This document shows positions 18,330-27,210 of a stretch of 64,000 nt of DNA, in pieces. Source of the DNA: Pseudomonadota bacterium (GTDB lineage: Bacteria > Pseudomonadota > Gammaproteobacteria > Burkholderiales > Burkholderiaceae_C); contig JADFIG010000002.1 in NCBI GenBank assembly GCA_022566735.1, positions 1 to 64,000 on the forward strand. The letters run 5' to 3'. Position numbers and translations under genes: made by a program. Each line of letters opens with the position of its first letter. The first letter of the stretch is position 1. Under the pieces are notes generated by a model that was not told the origin of the DNA, did not search any database, and saw nothing but the letters and a program-made list of their open reading frames with translations.

Positions 18330-19175
18330 TCAGAGCACCCGGTGCGTCAGTGCCGGCAGCTGCGTGCGCACCTGTGTCTGGCGGGCCTTGCTGAGCTCGG
18401 CCAGGACCACGCCAGGGCCTTCGGCTTCGCGGCAGGCCAGCACCTCGCCCCAGGGGCCGATGGCCAGGCTGTGGCCAAAGGTGCGGCGGCCGCTTTCGTG
18501 CAGGCCGCCCTGGGCCGGGGCCAGCACGTGGCAGAGGTTTTCCACGGCGCGTGCGCGCAGCAGCAACTCCCAGTGGGCGCGGCCCGTGGTGTCGGTGAAG
18601 GCCGCGGGCAGGACGATGAGGTCCAGCGGCTGCCCGGCGCCAAGCTGGCGGAACAGCTCGGGGAAGCGCAGGTCGTAGCAGACGCTCAGGCCGATGCGCC
18701 AGGTCTCGCCGCTGCGGTCGGTGAGGCTGAAGGCCACGGGCTCGGTGCCGGCGCGCAGCGTGGCGGCCTCGTCGTAGCGGCGCTGGCCATCGTCGAAGCA
18801 GAAGAGGTGGATCTTGTCGTAGTGCGTGTGGCAGGTGCCATCGGGGGCGTAGACCAGCACGCGGTTGAAGACCTTGTCCGAGCCGGGCGTGCGGATGGGC
18901 AGGGTGCCGCCGACCAGCCAGATGCCGTGCTCGCGGGCCGATTCGGACAGCACGTGCTGCATCGGCGTGCTGTTGGTGCCCTGGACGATGGCGTCGGCCA
19001 TGGGCTCGGCGATGTCGAGCTTGTCGCTGTCGTGCAGGCCCATGAGGCAGAAGTACTCGGGCAGGGCGACGAGCTCGGCACCGGCGGCGGCGGCTTCGGC
19101 GATCAGGCTGCGGGCTTGCGCGAAGTTCTCGTCCACACGCGGGGTGGACACCATCTGCACAGCGGCGACTTTCAT
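18330..19175 (-). CDS. Carbon-nitrogen hydrolase, deaminated-glutathione amidase-like (Nit family)
   Basis: This 281-residue nitrilase-superfamily enzyme has the complete Glu-Lys-Cys triad: E40 in ALPEYF, K121 in YDKIHLF and C166 in SVCYDLRFPE. The FGHSLAIGPWGEVLA segment near the C-terminus is typical of the Nit1/NitA group, which hydrolyses deaminated glutathione or related omega-amides as metabolite repair. It is cytosolic. It is convergent with the preceding small gene and divergent from glcE. Confidence 0.9.
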   Translation of the reverse strand: MKVAAVQMVSTPRVDENFAQARSLIAEAAAAGAELVALPEYFCLMGLHDSDKLDIAEPMADAIVQGTNSTPMQHVLSESAREHGIWLVGGTLPIRTPGSDKVFNRVLVYAPDGTCHTHYDKIHLFCFDDGQRRYDEAATLRAGTEPVAFSLTDRSGETWRIGLSVCYDLRFPELFRQLGAGQPLDLIVLPAAFTDTTGRAHWELLLRARAVENLCHVLAPAQGGLHESGRRTFGHSLAIGPWGEVLACREAEGPGVVLAELSKARQTQVRTQLPALTHRVL

Positions 19176-19233
19176 GGGGTGTGGGCGGGTGGGTGAGGGA
19201 TCCCGTCAGGGGCGAAGGCAGCCGGGCTTGCCG

Positions 19234-19239
19234 TATGCT
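19234..19239 (+). promoter_or_regulatory. -10 element of glcE
   Basis: TATGCT lies 10 bases before the glcE ATG, so the transcript would start only about four bases upstream of the start codon. Confidence 0.4.
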
Positions 19240-19249
19240 TGGCGCCATC

Positions 19250-20440
19250 ATGGCCGATCTCCCTTCTCAGGCGCAAGACGCGCTGTTGTCAGCAGCCACC
19301 GCGGGTGAGCCCACGCCTGCAGCGTGGCAGGCCTGGGCCGAGCGCGTGCGCGATGCCGCCGGGCGCGGTGCCTGTCTGCGCATCCGCGGCGGCGGCAGCA
19401 AGGACCACCTGGGCGACACCTCGCGTGGGGAGGTGCTGGACACCCGCGAAGCCCGCGGCATCGTGGCCTACGAGCCCAGCGAGCTGGTCATCACCGCGCG
19501 CGCGGGCACGCCGCTGGCCGAGGTCGAGGCGGTGCTGGCCGAGCGTGGGCAGCACCTGGCGTTCGAGCCGCCGCGCTTTGCCTTCGGGCCGGAGGGCGCG
19601 AGCGCATCGACCCTTGGCGGTGTCGTGGCCAGCGGCCTGAGCGGGCCGGGGCGCGTCAGCCGGGGTGCCGTGCGCGACCACGTGCTGGGCTGCACGGTGA
19701 TGAACGGCCGCGCCGAGGTGCTGCACTTCGGCGGGGCGGTGATGAAGAACGTGGCGGGCTTCGACCTCTCGCGGCTGATGGCGGGCTCGATGGGCACGCT
19801 GGGGCTGCTGCTGGACGTGACGCTGAAGGTGATGCCGCAGCCCGTGGTGTCGGCGACGATGCGCTTCGAGATGGACCAGGCCGAGGCGCTGCTGCAGGTC
19901 AACCGCTGGGCCGCCCAGCCCTTGCCGCTGGACGCCTCCGCGTGGTGGGACGGCCTGCTGGTGCTGCGCCTGAGCGGCGCGCGGGCGGCCGTGGCCAGCG
20001 CGGTGCAAGGCCTCTACCGAGAGCGCCGCGGCGAGGTGCTGGCGCCCCCCGTGGCCGATGCGTTCTGGCAGGGACTGCGCGACCAGAGCGACGAGTTCTT
20101 CCAGCGCGCCCGCCAGGCCGTGGCCCAGTCCGGGCAACAGGGCGTGACGCTGTGGCGCCTGTCGGTGCCGGCGACCACCGGGCCGCTGGAGGTCCATGGC
20201 GAGCAGCTCATCGAATGGTTGGGCGGGCAGCGCTGGGTCTGCACGCCCGCCGCACCGGCCGCCGTGCATGCCCTGGCCGCGCGCGTGGGGGGCCATGCCC
20301 AGGCCGTGTGCCGGCACCAGCCCGCGCCCCTGGTGGGCGAGGCCGCGCTGTCGCCCACGGTGCGCCGCTTGCATGCCCGGGTGCAGCAGGCCTTCGACCC
20401 GCACGGTGTGTTCGCCACCGGCCGACTGACTTCCGCCTGA
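19250..20440 (+). CDS. glcE: Glycolate oxidase subunit GlcE, FAD-binding
   Basis: This 396-residue protein of the FAD-linked PCMH family contains RIRGGGSKDHLGD near residue 48 and the FAD-binding series FGPEGASASTLGGVVASG and VRDHVLG. With GlcD and GlcF it forms membrane-associated glycolate dehydrogenase, which oxidises glycolate to glyoxylate and feeds the quinone pool. The internal ATG was chosen because it follows a -10 hexamer and matches the usual start. glcF follows after 24 bases. No glcD is present on either side, which is unusual. Confidence 0.92.
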   Translation: MADLPSQAQDALLSAATAGEPTPAAWQAWAERVRDAAGRGACLRIRGGGSKDHLGDTSRGEVLDTREARGIVAYEPSELVITARAGTPLAEVEAVLAERGQHLAFEPPRFAFGPEGASASTLGGVVASGLSGPGRVSRGAVRDHVLGCTVMNGRAEVLHFGGAVMKNVAGFDLSRLMAGSMGTLGLLLDVTLKVMPQPVVSATMRFEMDQAEALLQVNRWAAQPLPLDASAWWDGLLVLRLSGARAAVASAVQGLYRERRGEVLAPPVADAFWQGLRDQSDEFFQRARQAVAQSGQQGVTLWRLSVPATTGPLEVHGEQLIEWLGGQRWVCTPAAPAAVHALAARVGGHAQAVCRHQPAPLVGEAALSPTVRRLHARVQQAFDPHGVFATGRLTSA

Positions 20441-20464
20441 GCCTCCTTGCCCCCTCCTTGCCCC

Positions 20465-21769
20465 ATGCAGACACGCCTTGCTCCCCAGCACCAGTCCACC
20501 CCCGAGGGCCAGCAGGCCCAGGCCGTGCTGCGCCAGTGCGTGCACTGCGGCTTCTGCAACGCCACGTGCCCGACCTACCGCCTCACGGGCAATGAGCTGG
20601 ACGGCCCGCGCGGCCGCATCTACCTCATGAAGCAGGTGTTCGAGGGCCAGGCGCCCACGCGCACCACCCAGCAGCACCTGGACCGCTGCATCGGCTGTCG
20701 GCACTGCGAAAGCACCTGCCCCTCGGGCGTGCCCTACCACGAGCTGCTGGCCGTGGGCCAGCCGGTGGTGGATGCCGCCGTGGCGCGGCCCTGGCGTGAG
20801 CGCGTGCTGCGCTGGGGCTTGCGCACGCTGATGCCTTCGCCGCTGTTCACGCCGGCCTTGCGCCTGGGGCAGGCCGTGCGTGCCTGGCTGCCGGCCGGTT
20901 TGCGCGAGCAGGTGCCGGCCAGGGCGCCCATGGCTGCGCCGGCCTGGCCGGACGCCCGCAAGAGCCTGCACGCGCGCCGGGTGCTGATGCTCAAGGGCTG
21001 TGTGCAGCCGGGGCTGCGGCCCCACATCGATGCGGCCACGGCGCGGGTGCTCGATGCTGTGGGCATCCGCGCCGAGGTGGTGGCTTCGTCGGGCTGCTGC
21101 GGCGCGGTGCAGGGCCACATGGGCGATGTCGATGGCGCCAAGGCGCGGGCGCGCCGCAACATCGACGCCTGGTGGCCCCACATCGCTTCGGCCACGCCCG
21201 TGGAGGCGGTGCTGGTCAATGCCTCGGGTTGCGGCGCCTGGGTCAAGGCCTGGGACACCCTGCTGGCCGACGACCCGGCCTATGCCGACAAGGCCCGCCG
21301 CGTGGTGGCGCTGGTGCGCGATCCGGGCGAGCTGCTGCCGGGCTGGCTGCCGGTGCTCAAGCGCAAGCTGGCGCGCAAGGCGGCGGCCGGGTCGCTGGGG
21401 GCCTTCACCTTCCATCCGCCCTGCAGCCTCAGCCATGCGCAGCGCCTGAGCAGCGCGGCCAGGCCGGGCCCCATCGAGACCAGCCTGCGCGAGCTGGGCT
21501 TCGAGGTGCGCCTGGCCGCCCAGGACAGCCACCAGTGCTGCGGCGCGGGCGGGGCGTACAGCGTGCTGCAGCCGGGCATGTCACGCCAGTTGCGTGACCT
21601 CAAGCTGCGCGCCTTGCAGGCCTCCTCGCCGGAGGGGCTGCGCGTGATCGCCAGCGCCAACATCGGGTGCATCACGCACCTGCAGTCGGGCACGGACACG
21701 CCGGTCAAGCACTGGATCGAGTTGCTGGACGAGGCCTTGTCCCAAGGGCCGCACAGGCTTGCAGGCTAG
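20465..21769 (+). CDS. glcF: Glycolate oxidase iron-sulfur subunit GlcF
   Basis: This 434-residue protein has two [4Fe-4S] ferredoxin motifs, C25-C28-C31-C35 (within CVHCGFCNATCP) and C75-C78-C81-C85 (within CIGCRHCESTCP). Two CCG domains follow, marked by SSGCCGAVQGH and SHQCCGAGGAY. It passes electrons from the FAD subunits of glycolate dehydrogenase towards the membrane. It is co-transcribed with glcE. Its stop lies 26 bases from the convergent TonB-like gene. Confidence 0.95.
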   Translation: MQTRLAPQHQSTPEGQQAQAVLRQCVHCGFCNATCPTYRLTGNELDGPRGRIYLMKQVFEGQAPTRTTQQHLDRCIGCRHCESTCPSGVPYHELLAVGQPVVDAAVARPWRERVLRWGLRTLMPSPLFTPALRLGQAVRAWLPAGLREQVPARAPMAAPAWPDARKSLHARRVLMLKGCVQPGLRPHIDAATARVLDAVGIRAEVVASSGCCGAVQGHMGDVDGAKARARRNIDAWWPHIASATPVEAVLVNASGCGAWVKAWDTLLADDPAYADKARRVVALVRDPGELLPGWLPVLKRKLARKAAAGSLGAFTFHPPCSLSHAQRLSSAARPGPIETSLRELGFEVRLAAQDSHQCCGAGGAYSVLQPGMSRQLRDLKLRALQASSPEGLRVIASANIGCITHLQSGTDTPVKHWIELLDEALSQGPHRLAG

Positions 21770-21795
21770 GCCGGCTTGACGCCGGCGCCCCGGCC

Positions 21796-22593
21796 TCACA
21801 CCGGGCGGTCAGGCGTGCGTCCCGGGCGGCCGCTGTCCTGGGCCTGCCGTGCCGCTTCGAGCGGGTCGGCTTCGCGGCCGTCGAAGCTGACCTCGATGTC
21901 GATGCGCGACTTCACGGCCATGCCCTGGCGCTCGCCGGGCGCGAAGTGCGCTTGCATGAAGGCCTCGCGGGCGGCTTCGACGAAGGGCGGCGGCAGGGCC
22001 TCTGCGCCGTGCGGGTCATCGCTGCGACCGGCCCGCTGGACCAGGACCTTGCGCACCGTGCCGGTTTCGTCGATGAACAGCGTCAGGCGTCCGGTGTGGA
22101 CGTGGCCGGGCTCGACGCCCTGCGGGTAGGCGATCTGGATGATGCCGAGCGCTTGCGGGCCGCGGTCGAGCAGGTCGCGGCGGGCGTAGCCGGGCAGGCC
22201 GTCGGGGGCATCGGCAGAGGCCAGGGTGGGCGCAACCTGGGGCGGCGTGGCCTCGGTCTGTTCATCTGTGCTGGCGCTGGTGTCTGGCCAGGCGGCATCG
22301 GCGGTGCTGTCGGGCGCGTCCATCGCCATGGGCGCCGCAGGGTGGGGCGCCTGAGCCGGCTTGACCGGGAGGCGAGGGGGGGCGTCGGCCGGGCCGGCTG
22401 CCGCCATGGTGAGCCAGCGCAGTTGCAGGGGCCGGGGGGCACCGGCGTGTGCCGTGGCGTGCCTGGCTGCAAATTTGGCTGAATGGCCCGCGACGGCCTG
22501 GGCCTGCCACTGCAGCCCGGCGCCCACCACGGCGTGGAGGCCCAGGGCGGCCAGCAGGCACCAGCCGGCAGGACGGGCGCGCAGCCAGGTCAT
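21796..22593 (-). CDS. TonB-like C-terminal domain protein, last gene of the minor pilin operon
   Basis: This 265-residue protein has one N-terminal membrane helix (WCLLAALGLHAVVGAGLQW, residues 12-30), a Pro/Ala-rich periplasmic linker and a C-terminal segment with the TonB-type strand pattern around GRLTLFIDETGTVRKVLVQR. Its ATG overlaps the pilY1 stop (ATGA), so it is translationally coupled to the pilus adhesin gene. No exbB or exbD is near. It may act as a periplasm-spanning accessory to the pilus rather than as a siderophore-type energiser, but that is inference. Confidence 0.72.
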   Translation of the reverse strand: MTWLRARPAGWCLLAALGLHAVVGAGLQWQAQAVAGHSAKFAARHATAHAGAPRPLQLRWLTMAAAGPADAPPRLPVKPAQAPHPAAPMAMDAPDSTADAAWPDTSASTDEQTEATPPQVAPTLASADAPDGLPGYARRDLLDRGPQALGIIQIAYPQGVEPGHVHTGRLTLFIDETGTVRKVLVQRAGRSDDPHGAEALPPPFVEAAREAFMQAHFAPGERQGMAVKSRIDIEVSFDGREADPLEAARQAQDSGRPGRTPDRPV

Positions 22594-25500
22594 TGCGTCA
22601 GTTCGCGCCAGGAGGTGCGGCGCAGGGCGCCGGTGGAGGTCGGGGCCTTGACGTGGTCGCGCACCTCGGTGGAGCCGTCGGCGTTGGTGATGATCTGGCC
22701 CGACTTGGCGCGGCCATCGAACTGCAGGGTGTTGATGCCCATGGTGGCCACCGAGCGCTTGTAGCCGGCGAACTGGGTGCTGGCCTGCTCCAGCACGTAG
22801 GAGCCGGTGGCGATGTCCAGGTCGTACAGCCAGGAGTAGCCCGAGCCGCTGCACACGTCGGTGGCGGGCACGATGCTGGCCACGGTCAGCGTGGTGTAGG
22901 CCAGGCTCATGCCGACGGCCACGCGCTCACCCGCGTCGGGCAGGTCCACGTACCAGCCGGCCAGGGTGCTGTTGCTCCAGTCCACGGGGTTCTTGGTGAT
23001 GGTGCGGTTGTTGCCGGAGGTCGTCAGCGTCTGGGCGACCATGGCGCTGCGCACATTGCTCCAGCCGGTGGAGGTCAGCGGGTCCTTGACGGCGTAGATG
23101 GACGAGGGCGTCGTGGTGTCCATGGTGTCGGTGGCGCCCAGGTAGCGGCCGGTGCCCACCATCACCACGGGGTAGCGGGTGCCGCCGTAGGTCACCTCGG
23201 CCAGCTCGGGGCGCACGGTGATGGACTGGGCCATGCCGTCCTTGACGAACTGGGCCAGGCGCACCGAGCGGGTGTCGACCGTGGTGCCGGTGGGCGCGGC
23301 CAGGTTGTTGGCATCGAAGCGCCACAGGTTGCCCAGCAGGTCGCCGGCGTAGAAGCGCTGGGCTTCGTTGTCCGAGGGGGTGGTGATCCAGGCGTTGAGC
23401 TTGTTGAGCCCGCTGGGGTTGCTGGAGGTGCCCACGGCCACGTTGTCGACCAGCGTCGGGATCTTGTAGAGGACTGCGCCGGTGCGGGCGTTGAGCACGT
23501 ACAGGTAGCCGTTGCCGCCGTTGTTGATGCCGGAGGTGAAGACCACGGCCCACACCAGGGCGTTGCTGCTGTCGCGCACCTGGGTGATGACGGGGTTGCC
23601 ATAGCTCAGGCCCAGGTCCGCGTCGGTGAACTCCCACAGCAGGGCCGGTGCGGTCGGCGAGGTCACATCCAGCGCGTAGTAGGACTTGCCGCCGGCGCCC
23701 AGGCCGCCCACCAGGATGGTCTGCCACACGTTGGCGCCGCTGTCGACGTGCGAGATGTCGGCCACCACGGGGGTGGCGTTGACGCTGAAGCGGTGCCGGT
23801 TGGCGTAGTCGCTGTCACCCAGCATGTACAGCTGGGACATGACGGCGCGGGGGATGTAGGCCCACATCTCGGTGCCGGCCGTGGGGCAGGTGGAGGCGCT
23901 GGTGCTTGCCCTGGCCGAGAAGGCGTGCAGCATGCCGTCGTTGGCCGCGCTGTAGACCACCGGGCAGCGATCGCTGTTGCTGCTCTTGTAGGTGCTGTAG
24001 TCGTTGGTGTTGTACTCGAAGGGCGGCTTGCCCACGTACACGGGCGAGGCATCGACCATGTCGCCCAGCACGCTGCGGCGGCTGCGGTAGAGCGTGCCTT
24101 CGTTGCTGCGCTCGCCGCGGATGAAGTTCACCAGCGTGGCGCTGGAGGCATTGGCCTGCTGCGTGGAGGTCAGCGACGAGCACTGCGTGGGACGGGGCGT
24201 CTTGCCGCAGTAGTTGTCGAAGTGGCTGGCCAGCAGGGTGCCGTCGACGTCGGACGACAGGTTGGCGTAGGTGAAGGCACCCAGGCCCATGCTGGTGCCG
24301 GCCCCCGAGCTCGTCTTGCGGGCGTAGTAGATGGTGCGTCCGGCGTAGTCGCGGCCATCCAGCAGCGGGCTGGCTTTCCAGGCGCTGTTCTGCGGGCCGA
24401 TGGACACCGTGTCGGTGGCCGAGTTGATGGTGATGGTGCGGGCCTCCAGTTCGCCGTTCCAGCTTTGCGTGCGGTAGGAGGCGATGAACACCTGGTCGGT
24501 GCCCAGCACCGGGCGCAGCGAGGTGGATGCGGCCGAGGCGCCCGCGCCGTCGCGTGCGGTGATGTCGGTCAGCGCGGTGGTCAGCGAGGTGACCAGCACG
24601 TCGGCGCTGCCTGCCGAGAAGTAGCGGCCGTGGCCGTTGATGGCGGCGTGCCAGAGGTCGTCGATCTTGGCGGGGTCGCTGGAGGTGTCCAGCGGCGGAA
24701 CGGGCCAGTTGCGCGCGCCGCTCTTGACGTCGTTGAAGTCGCTGGCAGCGCCCGTGAGGTAGTTGACGTCGTAGCGCAGACGGCCGCTCAGGCCCAGGCC
24801 CAGCGTGTAGGTCGTCATGTGCTGCGCACGGCTGGGGTCGGTGTCCGAGTAGGGCACGCTGTTGACCAGGTCGGCGCGCAGGTCGGTGTTGTAGTAGTAC
24901 GCGGCCACGTCGGCCAGGGTGTTGGGGGCGGGGCCGCCGGTGTTGGCGGTTTCCACGGTGGTCGCTGCAGGCTGCGTCGAGCGGCAGTTGGTGTCGGCGC
25001 CGGAGGGGTTTTGCAGCGTGACCCAGTCGGTGTAGGTCGTGCCCGAGGGCGTGACCGTCATCACCTGCTGTTCGGTGTAGGGGGTGTAGCGGCTCTGGTT
25101 GGTCTTGGAGCAACCCTGCGTCGCGCTCAAGCGGTAGCTCGTGCGCACATAGGTGGCCGTGTAGTTGGTGCTGCCGTCGTACTGCGGGCGCGGCGTGGCG
25201 TTGATGTCGGCGTCCTGGTTGCCGACGGCGGTGCTGCCGTCCAGCTGGGTCGGCAAGGTGGTTTCATTCCAGTAACCGTCGGTGGTCAGGATGCTGTAGT
25301 TGCGCTGGCAGGCGTTCTGGATGGGGTCGGTCTGGCCGGTGAACTTGTTGCCGTAGTAGCGGCCCACCTTGGCCAGGGCGCGGCGCAGCGGCGTCGAGCC
25401 GCTCACCGAGGCGCCGTAGAGGTTGCTGAAGAACTGCACCTTCTGGTCGGTGCCGAAATCGGCCGTGTCCAGGAAGCTGCCCAGGCTGGGTGTGGCGTCG

Positions 25501-26537
25501 GGGTTGAAGCTGCCGTTTTTGTTGATGGTGGTGAAGCCGACGCGGTAGCGGTCGTCCATGGCGAACATGGCGCGGCCCGCGGCCGAACGCATCATCAGGA
25601 TGCGGGTGCGGTAGTAGCTGTACCAGTTGGCGTAGCGCTGCTGGTCGGCCGCCGACAGGCTGCTGACGAGCACCTGCGTGAACTTGCTGCTGCCCGGCGC
25701 CGAGCCGATGCTGCTGAGGCATTCGCTGACGAAGGTGTTGCTGGTGTCGAAACCACCCGAGCTGTTGTAGGCCCAGGACTGGGCAGCCTGCGTGCCGCTG
25801 TAGCGGTAGTAGTAGTGGGTGCCGGGGTTGTTGCCCGTGGCCGTGAGGTCGACTGTGCGCAGCTTGCCCAGCACCCAGTTCGAGACCGTGCCCTTGCGCA
25901 CGCTGGAGAACGTGAAGCGCAGGGTGTAGCGGTAGGTGCCAAACGCGATGAAGTCCTTGTTCACCACGGTGCCGACCATCCAGTGGGTGTCGTCACCGCT
26001 TTCGTACACCGCGACCCGGTCATTGAGGGCCAGCGAGATGGCCGAGGTGGTGACGGTGGCCTCCAGCACGACGGGCGAGGAGGCGTCCGGATCGGGGGTG
26101 TTGGTGTTGAGCGACCAGTTGCTCACGCTCACCGACGAGGACAGCGTGGGCTGGAAGCCGTCGGGCCAGGCGGCGCTCAGCTCCTGGTTGGGGTAGCTGC
26201 GGCCATCGGGCGTCTTGGGCAGGGCGTAGGGCGAGGAGGCCGACGAGGGGTTGAAGGCCGCGCCGTTGCACTGCGAGGACCACACGCTGTAGAGGCTGCG
26301 GTCGCCGGTGTCATCGGGCAGGAAGTCGCTGGCCATCGAGCCCGAGTTGTCCAGGATGAACATCAGGTTGGGCTTGACCGACACCGTCGCGTTGATCAGC
26401 GGGGTGTTGCTGATGTCGGTGGTGCCGGCCCAACTGACATGACCGGAGGCGCCCAGCAGGGCCAGGCCGATGGCCAGGCTGAGGGGGGCGGGACGCAGGG
26501 AAGCCTTGCGGGCAAAGGGGGTGTGGCGTGACGTCAT
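22590..26537 (-). CDS. pilY1: PilY1-type pilus adhesin/biogenesis protein
   Basis: This 1315-residue secreted protein has a signal peptide ending near residue 37 (SWAG). A von Willebrand A-like N-terminal part carries the metal-binding DxSxS in FILDNSGSM (D63, S65, S67), and a C-terminal half of repeated beta strands is typical of the PilY1 beta-propeller. PilY1 caps or primes the type IVa pilus with the minor pilins and acts in adhesion and surface sensing. The start has GGAGG upstream, and 155 earlier in-frame codons are rejected as non-coding. It is preceded by pilX and followed by a coupled TonB-like gene. Confidence 0.92.
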   Translation of the reverse strand: MTSRHTPFARKASLRPAPLSLAIGLALLGASGHVSWAGTTDISNTPLINATVSVKPNLMFILDNSGSMASDFLPDDTGDRSLYSVWSSQCNGAAFNPSSASSPYALPKTPDGRSYPNQELSAAWPDGFQPTLSSSVSVSNWSLNTNTPDPDASSPVVLEATVTTSAISLALNDRVAVYESGDDTHWMVGTVVNKDFIAFGTYRYTLRFTFSSVRKGTVSNWVLGKLRTVDLTATGNNPGTHYYYRYSGTQAAQSWAYNSSGGFDTSNTFVSECLSSIGSAPGSSKFTQVLVSSLSAADQQRYANWYSYYRTRILMMRSAAGRAMFAMDDRYRVGFTTINKNGSFNPDATPSLGSFLDTADFGTDQKVQFFSNLYGASVSGSTPLRRALAKVGRYYGNKFTGQTDPIQNACQRNYSILTTDGYWNETTLPTQLDGSTAVGNQDADINATPRPQYDGSTNYTATYVRTSYRLSATQGCSKTNQSRYTPYTEQQVMTVTPSGTTYTDWVTLQNPSGADTNCRSTQPAATTVETANTGGPAPNTLADVAAYYYNTDLRADLVNSVPYSDTDPSRAQHMTTYTLGLGLSGRLRYDVNYLTGAASDFNDVKSGARNWPVPPLDTSSDPAKIDDLWHAAINGHGRYFSAGSADVLVTSLTTALTDITARDGAGASAASTSLRPVLGTDQVFIASYRTQSWNGELEARTITINSATDTVSIGPQNSAWKASPLLDGRDYAGRTIYYARKTSSGAGTSMGLGAFTYANLSSDVDGTLLASHFDNYCGKTPRPTQCSSLTSTQQANASSATLVNFIRGERSNEGTLYRSRRSVLGDMVDASPVYVGKPPFEYNTNDYSTYKSSNSDRCPVVYSAANDGMLHAFSARASTSASTCPTAGTEMWAYIPRAVMSQLYMLGDSDYANRHRFSVNATPVVADISHVDSGANVWQTILVGGLGAGGKSYYALDVTSPTAPALLWEFTDADLGLSYGNPVITQVRDSSNALVWAVVFTSGINNGGNGYLYVLNARTGAVLYKIPTLVDNVAVGTSSNPSGLNKLNAWITTPSDNEAQRFYAGDLLGNLWRFDANNLAAPTGTTVDTRSVRLAQFVKDGMAQSITVRPELAEVTYGGTRYPVVMVGTGRYLGATDTMDTTTPSSIYAVKDPLTSTGWSNVRSAMVAQTLTTSGNNRTITKNPVDWSNSTLAGWYVDLPDAGERVAVGMSLAYTTLTVASIVPATDVCSGSGYSWLYDLDIATGSYVLEQASTQFAGYKRSVATMGINTLQFDGRAKSGQIITNADGSTEVRDHVKAPTSTGALRRTSWRELTQ

Positions 26538-26550
26538 GTCGCCTCCGACA

Positions 26551-27210
26551 TCAGAACTGAACGATGGTTTCGGTGATGGACGAGGTGCTGCGCGCCCCCA
26601 CGGCCTGAACCACGATGCGGTAGTAGGTGCCTTGGGCCGTGCCCGACAGCGGTGCGGGTTTGCTGTAGTCCAGGCTGCCCTTGTCGGCGGCCACGCCTGC
26701 GCCCGAGTTGGCCGGCGCGGCGCAGGAGTTGCCCGTGGCCGTGGCCGAGCCGGTGGTGGCGCACAGGCGGAAGATCGCGTAGCGCAGGGTGACCGGCTCG
26801 GTGCTGCTGGCCGTGGCCACCGTGCGTGGCGTGAGGGTGCACTTGCCCGTGACGGTGCCGCTGGCGTAGCCGCAGGTGTCGCCGTTCCAGTCAAGCAGCA
26901 CGCGGTCGGTCTTGCTGCTGAGCTGGCCCGTGGCGTCGAGGTTGTCGGTGGCCGAGGCGTAGTAGCCCTGCCCGGTGTTGTTGCTGTCCAGGGTGGCCGC
27001 ATTGGCCGCCAGCCAGTCGATGGCCGCCTGGGTGGCGCGCTCGCTGGATGCGAGCGTCTCTTGCTTGAAGCCCAGGTTGCCCAGCACCGAGGTGCCGCTG
27101 TCGACCGAGCGCACCAGGGCCACGGCGCCCAGCGACAGGGCCAGCAGGGCCAGCAGGGCGAAGATCAGGGACATGCCGCGCTGGCGCAGGTTCATGTGGT
27201 GCGGCTTCAT
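26551..27210 (-). CDS. pilX: PilX-type minor pilin
   Basis: This 219-residue protein has a short basic leader ending G12 before MSLIFALLALLALSLGAVAL, a long hydrophobic N-terminal helix. As in other PilX-like minor pilins, the glutamate usually at mature position 5 is missing (Phe here). The C-terminal part has four cysteines. It helps initiate pilus assembly with PilV, PilW, FimT and PilY1. Its ATG overlaps the pilW stop by four bases. Confidence 0.88.
   Translation of the reverse strand: MKPHHMNLRQRGMSLIFALLALLALSLGAVALVRSVDSGTSVLGNLGFKQETLASSERATQAAIDWLAANAATLDSNNTGQGYYASATDNLDATGQLSSKTDRVLLDWNGDTCGYASGTVTGKCTLTPRTVATASSTEPVTLRYAIFRLCATTGSATATGNSCAAPANSGAGVAADKGSLDYSKPAPLSGTAQGTYYRIVVQAVGARSTSSITETIVQF

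Noticed and set aside
22449-26531. A 1360-codon open frame on the plus strand
   Set aside because: It is the shadow of pilY1. The Gly/Val/His/Gln-rich translation has no motif, and pilY1 on the other strand has a signal peptide, a von Willebrand motif and a ribosome-binding site.
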